DNA from: an uncultured Agathobacter sp.
GTDB taxonomy: Bacteria; Bacillota; Clostridia; Lachnospirales; Lachnospiraceae
DNA length: 36,926 nt
Reading direction: 5' to 3'
NCBI GenBank assembly: GCA_934316545.1
Contig: CAKRDT010000022.1
Coordinates: forward strand, 1 to 36,926
Shown here: positions 27,842-36,035 of the stretch, piece after piece
How positions within the stretch are numbered: the first letter of the stretch is position 1
How the letters are laid out: every line of letters begins with the position of its first letter
Notes under the pieces: model-generated
Told to the model about the DNA's origin: nothing
The model's input: the letters and a program-made list of their open reading frames with translations, nothing else
Database searches by the model: none
Made by a program: the position numbers and the translations under genes

Positions 27842-27903
27842 TATATTTATATTTTTTTAAGCACTTTTCCTATACATTTCAAGGGTGAAATAAAAAGCCT
27901 GAT

Positions 27904-28035
27904 TTGAGATAAAAATATGCTATATCTACGATTATTTTCTGATATAAGGAGATACTCAAACATATGAAAAGAAGCCCAACCATTCGGAGGGGCTTCTCTT
28001 CGAGGAGTTTAGTTATGAAAATGTTTATTAAATAA
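27904..28035 (+). promoter_or_regulatory. Orphan leader: promoter plus 23-codon ORF over a hairpin
   Basis: -35 TTGAGA (27904-27909) and -10 TACGAT (27927-27932) are 17 nt apart. A ribosome site AAGGAG precedes an ORF at 27964-28035 encoding MKRSPTIRRGFSSRSLVMKM plus three residues. Its first codons overlap a hairpin AGAAGCCC/GGGCTTCT (27970-27997). The arrangement resembles translation-attenuation leaders of antibiotic-resistance genes. No plus-strand gene follows; 28036-28179 is AT-rich without an ORF. It may be the remnant of a lost insertion, or a small RNA. Confidence 0.5.
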
Positions 28036-28179
28036 AAAGGGAATAATGTAAAGGAATGATTTCCGTTTACAAGATATAGTATATGCACAAATTGTGTCCT
28101 TAATATGTCCTTTTTCAAAAAGATTTATTAATTCACCCTGTTTTAATTAATTCTTTTTTTAGATTCAGGACAAAATTCT

Positions 28180-28962
28180 TTATAATTCAAGCAACATTTT
28201 GCATAATGCAATCTTTTTTTCATCTTCCAAACTGTTTTCAAAGCAGATTTCTCCATGATGCGCTCCATCGCGCAAAAGGTTCTTTTCACTAAGGCGCCTT
28301 TTCATTTCTCTTGCAGTGCCCTCTCCACCATCAAAAATGCGGACCGATTCTCCCAGCACCCGCTGAATCTGCTTCCTTGCAAACGGATAATGCGTACAGC
28401 CCAGCACTGCCGCATCCACCTTATTGTCTCGATAAGAGTACAACAGCTCGTTCAGATATTTCTGCAGATCCTCGCCATCCAGATCCCCCCGTTCCACGAA
28501 ATCCATAAGCCCCGGACAGGGAAGCGGCAGAATCGTTGCATCCTGCTCATACCGTGCCATTAAATTGTGAAATTTTTCTGCATGGATCGTCATAGGCGTT
28601 GCCATCACAAGGACACGCGGATGTTCCATACAAAACACCGCCGGCTTCACCGCCGGCTCAATGCCGACAATCGGAATATAGGGATACATTTCCCGAAGCA
28701 CACGTACCGCCGCCGATGTCGCAGTATTACATGCAACAACCAGTCCCTTCGCTCCCTGATCAAAAAGCTTCTTTGCACAATCAATTGCCAATCTGCGTAC
28801 CTCGGCCTGTTCTTTCATTCCATACGGTGCATTCTTCGAATCACCAAAATATATATAATCTTCCTGTGGCATAATCTTTTCCAATTCACGGAGCACACTG
28901 ATGCCGCCAACGCCGGAATCAAACACCGCAATCGGATTCTCTTTCTTCAACTGATAATCCAC
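28180..28962 (-). CDS. murI: Glutamate racemase
   Basis: 260 residues. It converts L- to D-glutamate for peptidoglycan. FDSGVGGISVLRE at the N-terminus, YFGDSKNAPYG, the first catalytic cysteine in VVACNTATSAA, and the second in LGCTHYPF are all present. The C-terminus (DGGEGTAREMKRRL) is family-like. GGAAGTG lies upstream of the ATG. It is transcribed away from the zinc-ribbon gene at 29059. The long AT-rich sequence after its stop codon (27777-28179) holds the orphan leader. Confidence 0.95.
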   Translation of the reverse strand: MDYQLKKENPIAVFDSGVGGISVLRELEKIMPQEDYIYFGDSKNAPYGMKEQAEVRRLAIDCAKKLFDQGAKGLVVACNTATSAAVRVLREMYPYIPIVGIEPAVKPAVFCMEHPRVLVMATPMTIHAEKFHNLMARYEQDATILPLPCPGLMDFVERGDLDGEDLQKYLNELLYSYRDNKVDAAVLGCTHYPFARKQIQRVLGESVRIFDGGEGTAREMKRRLSEKNLLRDGAHHGEICFENSLEDEKKIALCKMLLEL

Positions 28963-29020
28963 GGAATATCACTTCCTTTCTATCTGTCAGGTTATTCTTT
29001 CTTTATAATAAACTCTATGC

Positions 29021-29026
29021 TATAAT
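29021..29026 (+). promoter_or_regulatory. Possible -10 element of the zinc-ribbon gene
   Basis: A perfect TATAAT lies 33 nt before the ATG at 29059; the aligned -35 (TTTCTT) is poor. It lies in the divergent murI region. Confidence 0.4.
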
Positions 29027-29058
29027 AATTTTATGAAGTTGACAAGAGGAGAAACGTT

Positions 29059-29469
29059 ATGGCATCAGAAGAAGGTCTTTTCGGAAAATACAAACAATGC
29101 GAATTTTGTGGTCGTCCTCTTCCTAATAATTATCAGGACGCTCTGTGTCCGCACTGTAAAGAGAACCAGCTATTCCACGATGTCAAAGAATTCATCCGTG
29201 CCAATCGGGTCAACGAATATGAAGTTGCCGATCACTTTGGCATTCCTCTGAAACAGGTGAAAGCATGGATCCGTGAAGGACGAATCGAATACAATACTAC
29301 CGCTTCATCCAACACGATTTCCGGTATGCATTGTCAGCATTGTGGTGCTCCGGTTTCCTTCGGCTCACTTTGTCCCAAATGCTTAAAATTATTAAACGGT
29401 GGGCAAGGAACCGCTTCCGCCCCCATCGATGCCAATTACAAGATGCATTATCTGGATAGCGAAAAATAG
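29059..29469 (+). CDS. Zinc-ribbon and helix-turn-helix protein (YvyF-like)
   Basis: 136 residues. CEFCGRPLP...CPHCKENQ near the N-terminus and CQHCGAPVSFG...CPKCLK near residue 95 are two four-cysteine zinc ribbons. Between them VNEYEVADHFGIPLKQVKAWIREGRIEY looks like a MerR/excisionase-type helix-turn-helix. The layout resembles YvyF of flagellar operons (TIGR03826) but no flagellar genes are present here. A DNA-binding or regulatory role is plausible. AGAGGAG precedes the ATG and a terminator follows, so it is a single-gene unit. Confidence 0.75.
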   Translation: MASEEGLFGKYKQCEFCGRPLPNNYQDALCPHCKENQLFHDVKEFIRANRVNEYEVADHFGIPLKQVKAWIREGRIEYNTTASSNTISGMHCQHCGAPVSFGSLCPKCLKLLNGGQGTASAPIDANYKMHYLDSEK

Positions 29470-29500
29470 TCGTGCCCTGATCCTATATCGTAATATAACG

Positions 29501-29528
29501 CATGCACAACAGATTCCTGTTGTGCATG
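29501..29528 (+). terminator. Terminator of the zinc-ribbon gene
   Basis: Perfect 11-bp stem CATGCACAACA/TGTTGTGCATG with loop GATTCC, followed by TTTT. It lies 31 nt after the stop codon; the convergent gene ends at 29549. Confidence 0.85.
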
Positions 29529-29548
29529 TTTTACGTCATTCTCAATTT

Positions 29549-30055
29549 TTACTCTGCCTGTCTGCGAACAACTTTCTGCGCATATTTCATCTGCACCGCA
29601 TCAAGGTATTCACCATCCGGCTCATACTTGATCAAAAGTACGCTTCCGGCATCATTCCTAACCACTAGATCATAATACGGTACATCCTTCTTGTGCGAAG
29701 TATAATCCTTCACCTTTACGTTGCTGTCATTCTCATAATTGTAAACACTGCGGTCTCCTGCCGGAGCAATTGCAACAACATCATTCATACTGAATACTTC
29801 CAGCTTCTTACGGCGGCTCTTGTTCATCACTCTGGCAAAACGAACCTCGCCATCAAAATAGGAATATTCATACTCCTTATAAGACTGGAATGTAAGCAGA
29901 TACCACAATCCTGCAAATAGCACAAACAGAATTGCAAAAATCGCACTTCCACATGCCATCAGCATATTGGCCACTCCCAGCAGTAATGATACAACTGACG
30001 CAAGCGTAACCCATAAAGGTTTGCGCACAGGAACTAAAACAAATACTTCAAACAT
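29549..30055 (-). CDS. Small membrane protein, DUF6106-like
   Basis: 168 residues. Two hydrophobic segments (about 13-34 and 36-56) are followed by a soluble domain with EYEYSYFDGEVRFARVMNKSRRKKLEVFSMNDVVAIAP and a C-terminal part YYDLVVRNDAGSVLLIKYEPDGEYLDAVQ. The two membrane helices and the EYEYSYFDGE motif recall the DUF6106 family of Lachnospiraceae; the family name is from memory. AAAGGAG precedes the ATG. Function unknown. Confidence 0.7.
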   Translation of the reverse strand: MFEVFVLVPVRKPLWVTLASVVSLLLGVANMLMACGSAIFAILFVLFAGLWYLLTFQSYKEYEYSYFDGEVRFARVMNKSRRKKLEVFSMNDVVAIAPAGDRSVYNYENDSNVKVKDYTSHKKDVPYYDLVVRNDAGSVLLIKYEPDGEYLDAVQMKYAQKVVRRQAE

Positions 30056-30179
30056 TTCTTGTTCTCCTTTGCATATGCTGATTTTATTATATCGTATTTG
30101 AGAACTTTTGGCTATAACATTATATTTTTTTCAGAAAGGATCTGTTTCATATTTTATAAAACTTCTTTTCAAAAAAATA

Positions 30180-30208
30180 TTGACATATGGTGAATCATCG
30201 CGTATAAT
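30180..30208 (+). promoter_or_regulatory. Consensus promoter of the tRNA-Phe/tRNA-Gly operon
   Basis: TTGACA (30180-30185) and TATAAT (30203-30208) are both perfect and 17 nt apart, about 27 nt before tRNA-Phe. Confidence 0.93.
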
Positions 30209-30235
30209 AATTAATGTTCCGCGTGAGCGAGACAT

Positions 30236-30308
<73 letters not shown>

Positions 30309-30312
30309 TTAT

Positions 30313-30383
30313 GCGGGTGTAGTTCAATGGTAGAACACCAGCCTTCCAAGCTGGATACGTGGGTTCGATTCCCATCACCCGCT
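30313..30383 (+). tRNA. tRNA-Gly (anticodon TCC)
   Basis: 71 nt. Acceptor GCGGGTG pairs with CACCCGC, discriminator T. The anticodon loop is CTTCCAA, anticodon TCC. It starts four bases after tRNA-Phe and is followed by a terminator. Confidence 0.96.
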
Positions 30384-30397
30384 TTTATTTTGAAAGG

Positions 30398-30425
30398 AAT
30401 CCCGATAACCGGGATTTCTTTTTTT
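30398..30425 (+). terminator. Terminator of the tRNA operon
   Basis: Stem AATCCCG/CGGGATT with a 5-nt loop, followed by TCTTTTTTT. Confidence 0.88.
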
Positions 30426-30440
30426 ATTTCCTATGAATCA

Positions 30441-30475
30441 AAAAACGGCTTCGAGAGAAATTCTCAAAGCCGTTT
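30441..30475 (-). terminator. Terminator of the DUF6465-like gene
   Basis: Stem AAACGGCTT/AAGCCGTTT with an inner GAGA/TCTC, followed on the minus strand by TTTTT. It lies 32 nt after the stop codon of the gene at 30507. Confidence 0.82.
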
Positions 30476-30506
30476 ATCATTCATTCTATTATGAACTATG
30501 TATGAA

Positions 30507-31016
30507 TTAGAACAAATCAACTCTTCCTGTAAACTTATCGTTGATTACATAGTATGCAGCGTACTCTTCAGGCTTCACATAAATGTTCAGCTTCTTGATG
30601 GTACCAACTCTATGTCCCTCGGCTGCGAACTGCGCTTTAACACGTTCCTCAACCGCTTCGGTTGTCACCTCAAGGTTCTGATACTGTACGGTAATCTCAG
30701 GCTTTAATACTTCTTTTACAGCCTTCTTGACCGTCTTCTTGGCAGCCTTAGCTTTCGTCTCAACAGACTTAACCGTCTTCTCTGCGACACTGGCTGCTTT
30801 CTCAGCAACATCCTTTGTTGTCTTCTCTGCTGCATCTGTAACTTTTTCTGTAACAGCCTTAACTGTCTTCTCTGCCGCATCTGCAGTCTTTACTGCAACA
30901 TCCTTAGCCTTGTTTGTAACGTCCTGAGCTGCTTCTTTTACTTCTGTCTTAACTTCCGGAGTCTTTACTAACTTTGCGTTCGAACCTGCTTTGTTTAACT
31001 TCTTGTTCTGCATCAT
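30507..31016 (-). CDS. Repeat-rich Ala/Lys protein with DUF6465-like C-terminus
   Basis: 169 residues. Residues about 20-100 are a run of near-repeats of the type AEKTVKAV, TEKVTDAAEKTTKDV and AEKAASV, rich in Ala, Lys, Val and Thr. Such 11-residue-like amphipathic helices resemble LEA or apolipoprotein-type repeats. The C-terminal 60 residues (ITVQYQNLEVTTEAVEERVKA, YVKPEEYAAYYVINDKFTGRVDLF) match the DUF6465 family as I recall it. No signal peptide. A strong GGAGG lies before the ATG. The HPr-like gene is 16 nt upstream on the same strand. Function unknown. Confidence 0.8.
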   Translation of the reverse strand: MMQNKKLNKAGSNAKLVKTPEVKTEVKEAAQDVTNKAKDVAVKTADAAEKTVKAVTEKVTDAAEKTTKDVAEKAASVAEKTVKSVETKAKAAKKTVKKAVKEVLKPEITVQYQNLEVTTEAVEERVKAQFAAEGHRVGTIKKLNIYVKPEEYAAYYVINDKFTGRVDLF

Positions 31017-31032
31017 ATTGTCCTCCTATCAA

Positions 31033-31287
31033 TTATTCACATACCAAAAACTTTTCAATAGCTACAAGTGCTTCCTGTTCATCTTTTCCTTCCGTAACAA
31101 TGTCAACAGACATCCCATCCGAAGGATTAAAAGCCATAATTCCCATAATACTCTTCGCATTGATGCGACGGTTATCGCTTTCTAATATAATGTCGCTGTC
31201 AAACTTACATGCAACCTGAACAAGTTCAGCGATTGGATTGTCATGTCCTTCCGCCACATTAGAAACGATCACATTTTTCTTACTCAT
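31033..31287 (-). CDS. HPr-like phosphocarrier protein with altered active-site loop
   Basis: 84 residues, the length of HPr. Counted from the start, His is at position 15 and Ser at position 46 (in NAKSIMGIM), exactly as in canonical HPr. The loop after His15 reads HDNP in place of HARP, so Arg17, important for phosphotransfer, is Asn here. The Ser46 region is intact, fitting a substrate of the HPr kinase encoded in this window. It may act in regulation rather than in sugar uptake, much as Crh does in Bacillus (inference). GGGAGAG lies before the ATG. The DUF6465-like gene follows. Confidence 0.82.
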   Translation of the reverse strand: MSKKNVIVSNVAEGHDNPIAELVQVACKFDSDIILESDNRRINAKSIMGIMAFNPSDGMSVDIVTEGKDEQEALVAIEKFLVCE

Positions 31288-31450
31288 ACGCTCTCCCTTT
31301 CAAACTCTGTGTAACACATATAGAAAATATAGCTCACTTCACACGCATTTGCAAGAGACGAACTCTATTTCTGTTACTTTTTCACGAACAGAGTACAAAA
31401 CCCTTTCGGTTATTGTTCATTTTCACAACGAAAAAAATCATTATTTCCGC

Positions 31451-33982
31451 TTAGCGATTCAGATAAGTAAAAAACAGATTTCCCGCATGGGTAAACAAAG
31501 TATCTGCATCTTCCATACTTATCGATTCTGTCGCGTTTTGTGCCGGATCATAATAATAAATATGTGTCTGCGAATATCCTGTCACAAGAACCGCACCCTT
31601 ACTTCCGGTCATCGCAAAGACCGGACTTCCCTGACTGACATAAAACAGGATTTCATTCACTGTACATCCCGAGACATCCAGCACGACCGAATCCGTCAAC
31701 GTGTCTTCGAGCACCTGCTTCGGTGTGGCACCATTGTCAACCAGCTGCTTCACACTCAGTCCCTTACCACAGTAATCCAGCATCGCACTGACCGCCTGAA
31801 CAACCGAAGACGCTCCCTTATCCGCACTGTTTACCTCAAGTCCGGTGAAAGCATTCTGCATGTTCTTGCGGGCGCGCATCCATACATACTGCTGCTGATT
31901 ATCTACAACAACACCAAGATTCTTGTTTGCACACAATATCGCATCCGCAATACGATCCGTTGCCAGAACAACATCGCCTTTTTCATATACAAAGAAACGT
32001 TCCTGATCCGTATTATCCTCAAAGGTAAGTGTACGCGGCTTCTCCAGAAGCACCAGTTTCGAAGTTATCAGCTTTGTTTTCTTCGTATTCACGCTGTGCT
32101 TGAGTGTCAGCTGATACTGCGTTTCTTTCAACTCGGTAGCCGTCGAATCCAAAGTTATCTTCGTTTCTGTATCTGCCTCACGATTCATGATCGTATCGGT
32201 TCCCGATGACAGAAACTGTCCCCCGGATTTCTTCATCAGCTGCACGGTTATCGTATAATCTTCAACGCTGATGTTCTCAACCCTGCCCTTTTCCGGCGTA
32301 TATTCTTTTAAGACCTGATGGCTGTCCTCGGATGTAGCCATAATCTTAATTTTTTTCATCGGGAACTGCGTGTTACCAGCCGCGCCAATTCCGACTTCCT
32401 TTGATGAAGCAATACCATAAATAAAATCATTATCAATAAATCCCAGCGGGCGAAGATATTCCTTTGCCGATTCACTGATTTTGTATGTAGCACCACTGTT
32501 CAGATTCATCAGTTGAATGGAACTGCTTTCATACTCCCGATCGGCATCCACCCATGCAAAATACTGATTGGACTGCGAAATTTTATAGCAGTTTTCTTTC
32601 AGGTCATCCACAAGTACTTTCGTTGTAAGAGTATCCATATTGATCTGGTAGAGCTTTTCATCAAGAATCAGATAAAGCATCCCCTGTTCATTCACATACA
32701 TAAGCTGCCCCATCTGTGCTTTTAAAATCTCATAAGAGGTATCTGACGGAATAAATACTTCTTCCTCGACCGTCTGTACCAGACCATCATAATGATACAC
32801 AGCAGTACCTACTTCACCTTCATGTTCTCCGCGGTTCATATACCCATAGACAACAAAATCCACGCTGCCGGCCTCATCCACACGCGCAATCTTAATATCG
32901 TGCTGATCCCAGTTATCGCGCACATCAATGCCCTCGGATTCCCGGAAGCTAAACACTTGCACGATTTTGTTGTTGACACGGTCATAGCACCAGAGTTCTC
33001 CCTGCTGCACGAATGCAATCACATCTCCGGTTTTGCTGATCTCATAGTCAACATCTGCGTTTCGGATGCCAAGCTGTATTGCATTGTCACCGTTATAGAA
33101 ATTATTTTCGCCACGGAAAATCTGCTCCATTGTCCGTTCAAAATTCAGCACATACATACGATCACTTGTCTTACGAAGGCGATAGTATTCTTCCACATTA
33201 TAAAATTCCGTTTCGCCGGCATCGTTGACAGAAGTTACAACGTATTCGATGGTAATAACATTATAGGAGCTGTTGATTTCCTTATAAGATGCAACTACCC
33301 CCGACAGCACTTCCGGCTTAAAATCCGCCCAGGTAATCTGTTTTAAGGTACAGCTCAAATCCACATAATTCAGCGTGGTATTGTCTCCGGTAGTTGCGTC
33401 CATATACTTTGGAATAAACTTGTCCGCATCATCCCGAAACGTATAATCGTGAAACGTGAGCGCAAAATCGAGGCATTCTTTTGTATGGTAGTCTGTCGTC
33501 TGCATCAGTCTCGTATAGTAATAGATTTCGCTTTTGCCTGATGTCAAAGTAAGAACCAGTGTATATTCATCATTCTTTGTCAAAAGATTCTGGATAGTAA
33601 GATCCGCGGTAATCCGGTTGCCGTCTGTCTTGTAATCCGTCACATCACTTTTCGCCACAAGCCGCGATCCATCCATGCTACGGATCTCATAGCAGATAGC
33701 ATCAATCTTATATCCATATGTTGCAATCGACATCGGAAGAATACGCTGATCATCTACCGGCGTAATTGTATCACGCATCGCGGTAGAATCCATCTTGTTC
33801 ACGTATCCGTGTAATTCATTGATCGGTGTATCGCCCTCATAGAATGCAACAACCGGAAGCGTTGCTTCCGAAAGTGTTGTTGTCAGGTCTTTATTATCTT
33901 TATTTGTAATCACACCAAAAAAAATGACTGCCACAAAAAAAAGCACCGACAGTACCAGTGGTTTCATGATCTGCTTTCTCAT
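31451..33982 (-). CDS. Large membrane-anchored extracytoplasmic protein with degenerate C39-like C-terminus
   Basis: 843 residues. One hydrophobic N-terminal segment (about 7-26, after MRKQIMK) would anchor or export it; the rest has no membrane segments. The middle (about 300-600) alternates short strands and turns, with YAFVDAD-like and DFIYGIAS-like segments, suggesting a beta-propeller. The last 120 residues resemble a C39-type peptidase domain (SSVVQAVSAMLDYCGKGLSV, GSKGAVLVTGYSQTHIYYYDP). The expected catalytic Cys and the His before VTGY are absent, so it is probably inactive. I do not recognise the whole protein. A hairpin precedes its ribosome site. Confidence 0.7.
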   Translation of the reverse strand: MRKQIMKPLVLSVLFFVAVIFFGVITNKDNKDLTTTLSEATLPVVAFYEGDTPINELHGYVNKMDSTAMRDTITPVDDQRILPMSIATYGYKIDAICYEIRSMDGSRLVAKSDVTDYKTDGNRITADLTIQNLLTKNDEYTLVLTLTSGKSEIYYYTRLMQTTDYHTKECLDFALTFHDYTFRDDADKFIPKYMDATTGDNTTLNYVDLSCTLKQITWADFKPEVLSGVVASYKEINSSYNVITIEYVVTSVNDAGETEFYNVEEYYRLRKTSDRMYVLNFERTMEQIFRGENNFYNGDNAIQLGIRNADVDYEISKTGDVIAFVQQGELWCYDRVNNKIVQVFSFRESEGIDVRDNWDQHDIKIARVDEAGSVDFVVYGYMNRGEHEGEVGTAVYHYDGLVQTVEEEVFIPSDTSYEILKAQMGQLMYVNEQGMLYLILDEKLYQINMDTLTTKVLVDDLKENCYKISQSNQYFAWVDADREYESSSIQLMNLNSGATYKISESAKEYLRPLGFIDNDFIYGIASSKEVGIGAAGNTQFPMKKIKIMATSEDSHQVLKEYTPEKGRVENISVEDYTITVQLMKKSGGQFLSSGTDTIMNREADTETKITLDSTATELKETQYQLTLKHSVNTKKTKLITSKLVLLEKPRTLTFEDNTDQERFFVYEKGDVVLATDRIADAILCANKNLGVVVDNQQQYVWMRARKNMQNAFTGLEVNSADKGASSVVQAVSAMLDYCGKGLSVKQLVDNGATPKQVLEDTLTDSVVLDVSGCTVNEILFYVSQGSPVFAMTGSKGAVLVTGYSQTHIYYYDPAQNATESISMEDADTLFTHAGNLFFTYLNR

Positions 33983-33995
33983 TTTACTTTCCTTT

Positions 33996-34026
33996 ACAGT
34001 GCAAGGACATTTTCGCCTTGCACTGT
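33996..34026. repeat. 11-bp hairpin just upstream of the 843-residue protein gene
   Basis: ACAGTGCAAGG and CCTTGCACTGT are separated by 9 bases, ending 13 nt before the start codon (33982). No T-run follows on the minus strand, so it is more likely a leader or stability element than a terminator. Confidence 0.55.
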
Positions 34027-34057
34027 CTGCTTTCTTCCCAGTTTCTGTTACCGTTTA

Positions 34058-34077
34058 CGCCGGTCACTTCACCGGCG
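34058..34077. repeat. 7-bp GC-rich hairpin after the Arg/Trp-tail protein gene
   Basis: CGCCGGT and ACCGGCG flank a 6-nt loop, 14 nt beyond the stop codon at 34092. The T-run is weak, so termination would be partial. Confidence 0.5.
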
Positions 34078-34091
34078 AATCGTTCTTACGC

Positions 34092-34604
34092 TTACCACCA
34101 ACGCTTGCATCTCCGATGTCTGCATCGTCTGCGATACAATTCCGTTCCAAAAAGAACCCCGACCATGCTGCATAACCAGTGATCACTGCAGTCACCGCCA
34201 TGCATAGGTCTGCTGGGTGGCGGAGGCCAAGGTCCCCCCGGCGCTCCCTCGAACGACATCGGAACCATCTCAAAATAGGATGGTTTCTTTATCTCCTGTG
34301 CAACCGGTTCGTTCATCTCTGTCAGTTGCCGATACAACTGTTCCACTTCCATCTGAATCATGAGCCGATCCGGCTCTTCATCATAAATACGGCTCCCCTC
34401 ATACTCAAGTTCATCCAGCCGGTCCTCCACCATTTTCATGATTGCTTTGGTCTCAGCCGGATAGTATGATTTCATGCGTTCCATATCCTTCTCATATTCC
34501 ATCTCCGTCAGATACATATTCTGCATCGGATACGTCATATAAAACGGAATCTTTGGGTACAAATTATCCCTGTAATCCACACGCACTCTCCAATCTCTCA
34601 TCAT
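34092..34604 (-). CDS. Conserved small protein with Arg/Cys/Trp-rich C-terminal tail
   Basis: 170 residues. It starts MMRDWRVRVDYRDNLYPKIPFYMTYPMQNMYLTEMEYEKDMERM, rich in Tyr and Met. The middle is acidic and helical (about 40-105), followed by a Pro/Gly region (GAPGGPWPPPPSRPMHGGDC). The tail YRRRCRHRRCKRWW is strongly basic with two Cys. I recall related proteins of unknown role from Lachnospiraceae with the same N-terminus and tail. No clear ribosome site precedes the ATG; TATAATG covers the start, so a leaderless transcript is possible. The SH3 protein gene lies 31 nt upstream. Confidence 0.7.
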   Translation of the reverse strand: MMRDWRVRVDYRDNLYPKIPFYMTYPMQNMYLTEMEYEKDMERMKSYYPAETKAIMKMVEDRLDELEYEGSRIYDEEPDRLMIQMEVEQLYRQLTEMNEPVAQEIKKPSYFEMVPMSFEGAPGGPWPPPPSRPMHGGDCSDHWLCSMVGVLFGTELYRRRCRHRRCKRWW

Positions 34605-34635
34605 TATACACTATGCGCCGGAGAGTCTTTGGTTC

Positions 34636-35061
34636 CTACTGTTCCGTGGTCAAAAAATCTGCTCGTATATATCCTTCCTGATCGTTATAGCTTACCTTGA
34701 TCCAGCCGTTTTCTTCGCCGATCATACGCACCTGTGTTCCCAGTTCAAGTACCGTAATAACCGCACTGTCCGTGTTTGGCTCACTGCGCATATTCACTCC
34801 ATCGGTTGTCCACATATATGTCATCTCATCTGCTTCGGTTCCGTCCGTCTGCGTCTCCGGAATATCGATGACATCATCCGGAGTCAGATCCTGCATCTGG
34901 GACTGAGTCTGTGTCTGTGTCATCTGCGATGCAGGTGTCTTATCGCTCTTGTGCGAGCGCACAAGCATCACTACACCGATCACGATGGCAACCAATGCAA
35001 TACACATCGCTGCAAAAATAATCCGGGCAATCATAACGTCTTTTCTGTGGCTTTTCTTCAT
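34636..35061 (-). CDS. Membrane-anchored bacterial SH3-domain protein
   Basis: 141 residues. A basic N-terminus (KKSHRKD) and one membrane segment (about 10-33) are followed by a Gln/Thr-rich linker and a C-terminal SH3b domain (TTDGVNMRSEPNTDSAVITVLELGTQVRMIGEENGWIKVSYNDQEGYIRADFL). SH3b domains often bind cell-wall peptides. It starts 11 nt after the DUF3737 stop codon, so the two are probably co-transcribed. Confidence 0.88.
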   Translation of the reverse strand: MKKSHRKDVMIARIIFAAMCIALVAIVIGVVMLVRSHKSDKTPASQMTQTQTQSQMQDLTPDDVIDIPETQTDGTEADEMTYMWTTDGVNMRSEPNTDSAVITVLELGTQVRMIGEENGWIKVSYNDQEGYIRADFLTTEQ

Positions 35062-35072
35062 AAACCTTCTCC

Positions 35073-35930
35073 TTATCTTTGTGTTTCGTTTTTAACCGTA
35101 ATCTTCGTCCTGGAAGGATCCACCTTGTCCTTCTCGAGGATCAGTTCTCCAATGTGATCCGCCGTAATCGTTCCCCCTGACGGATTCATCACACTCGTGA
35201 TGTTGCTGACGATCTCAGCATCCACCGTTGAATATTCAAAAGCAAGTGTCGTATTGATCAGCTTACAGTTTTTCATTACGAGATTATCAATATAACACAT
35301 TCCCTGCAGACTCTCGATCGTGCAATTAATGAGTGTCAGATTCTTTGCGTTCCAGCCAAGATACTCGCCGGAAATAAAAGAATCATATACGGTTACATTG
35401 TCTGTGTTCCAGAATGCATCTTTTGAAAGCAGACGCGCATTGCGGATCTCCATATTCTGTACTCCGTCAAACGAATAATTACCGATCAGTTCAAAATGAT
35501 CCAGTTTCATATTCTTGCAGTTCATTGCGAAATAGTCACCGGTCGCTGTCACATGATCCAGCGTCACATTCTGACAATTCCAGAGTGTCTCCTCGGCATT
35601 TGGAAAATTTACATTTTTTAAAGTCACCCCATCGCATCGGCGAAAATTCTTCGGAGCCTCGATGATCGTATCGATAACACTGATATCGTTGGTATACCAC
35701 ACACCGGCTCTTGCCATATCAAACCAGGTACAACGCTCGGCTTTCACATGATTGCAATACCACAACGGATATTTCCATCGGAACAGTGAATCATACAATT
35801 CAATATTCTCACTTTCCTTCAGCGGCGATTCCCCGTCCGCAAATACGCTATCATAAACAGCAAGATCCCTCGACATAAAAAGCGCGCGTTCTCCGGTCAG
35901 ATACTCTTGCCGAACTACATTTTGTTTCAT
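35073..35930 (-). CDS. DUF3737 family right-handed beta-helix protein
   Basis: 285 residues. Repeated short strands with regular spacing (LAVYDSVFAD, ENIELYDSLF, NVTLDHVTATGD, NMKLDHFELIG, NVTVYDSFISGEYLGWN) fit a pentapeptide/beta-helix fold. The start VRQEYLTGERALFMSRDL is the usual DUF3737 N-terminus. There is no signal peptide. Function is unknown, though related folds bind carbohydrate. AGAGGAT precedes the ATG. The SH3 gene follows 11 nt downstream. Confidence 0.88.
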   Translation of the reverse strand: MKQNVVRQEYLTGERALFMSRDLAVYDSVFADGESPLKESENIELYDSLFRWKYPLWYCNHVKAERCTWFDMARAGVWYTNDISVIDTIIEAPKNFRRCDGVTLKNVNFPNAEETLWNCQNVTLDHVTATGDYFAMNCKNMKLDHFELIGNYSFDGVQNMEIRNARLLSKDAFWNTDNVTVYDSFISGEYLGWNAKNLTLINCTIESLQGMCYIDNLVMKNCKLINTTLAFEYSTVDAEIVSNITSVMNPSGGTITADHIGELILEKDKVDPSRTKITVKNETQR

Positions 35931-36035
35931 TTCTTCTATCCTCTTTCGTCTGGTATTCCTATTTTCTTTCTTATTTTATCACGATATCTCCGCAATCACA
36001 AATATTCCTTTTTCTTTCAGCGAATGCCCTAACGA

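Noticed and set aside
27879..28118. 79-codon minus-strand ORF opposite the orphan leader
   Set aside because: No ribosome site was seen and it covers the promoter and hairpin of the plus-strand leader. It could still be a small membrane protein, so the rejection is not firm.
29059..29469. Flagellar operon membership for the YvyF-like protein
   Set aside because: No flagellar genes occur in the window; the gene is a single unit next to murI.
31238..32209. 323-codon plus-strand ORF
   Set aside because: It lies antisense to the 843-residue protein gene, has no ribosome site or recognisable domain, and reads like a shadow frame.
34064..34273. Frameshift at the end of the Arg/Trp-tail protein gene
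   Set aside because: A second frame overlaps the 3' part, but the main frame ends in a tail I recognise from related proteins, so no frameshift is needed.
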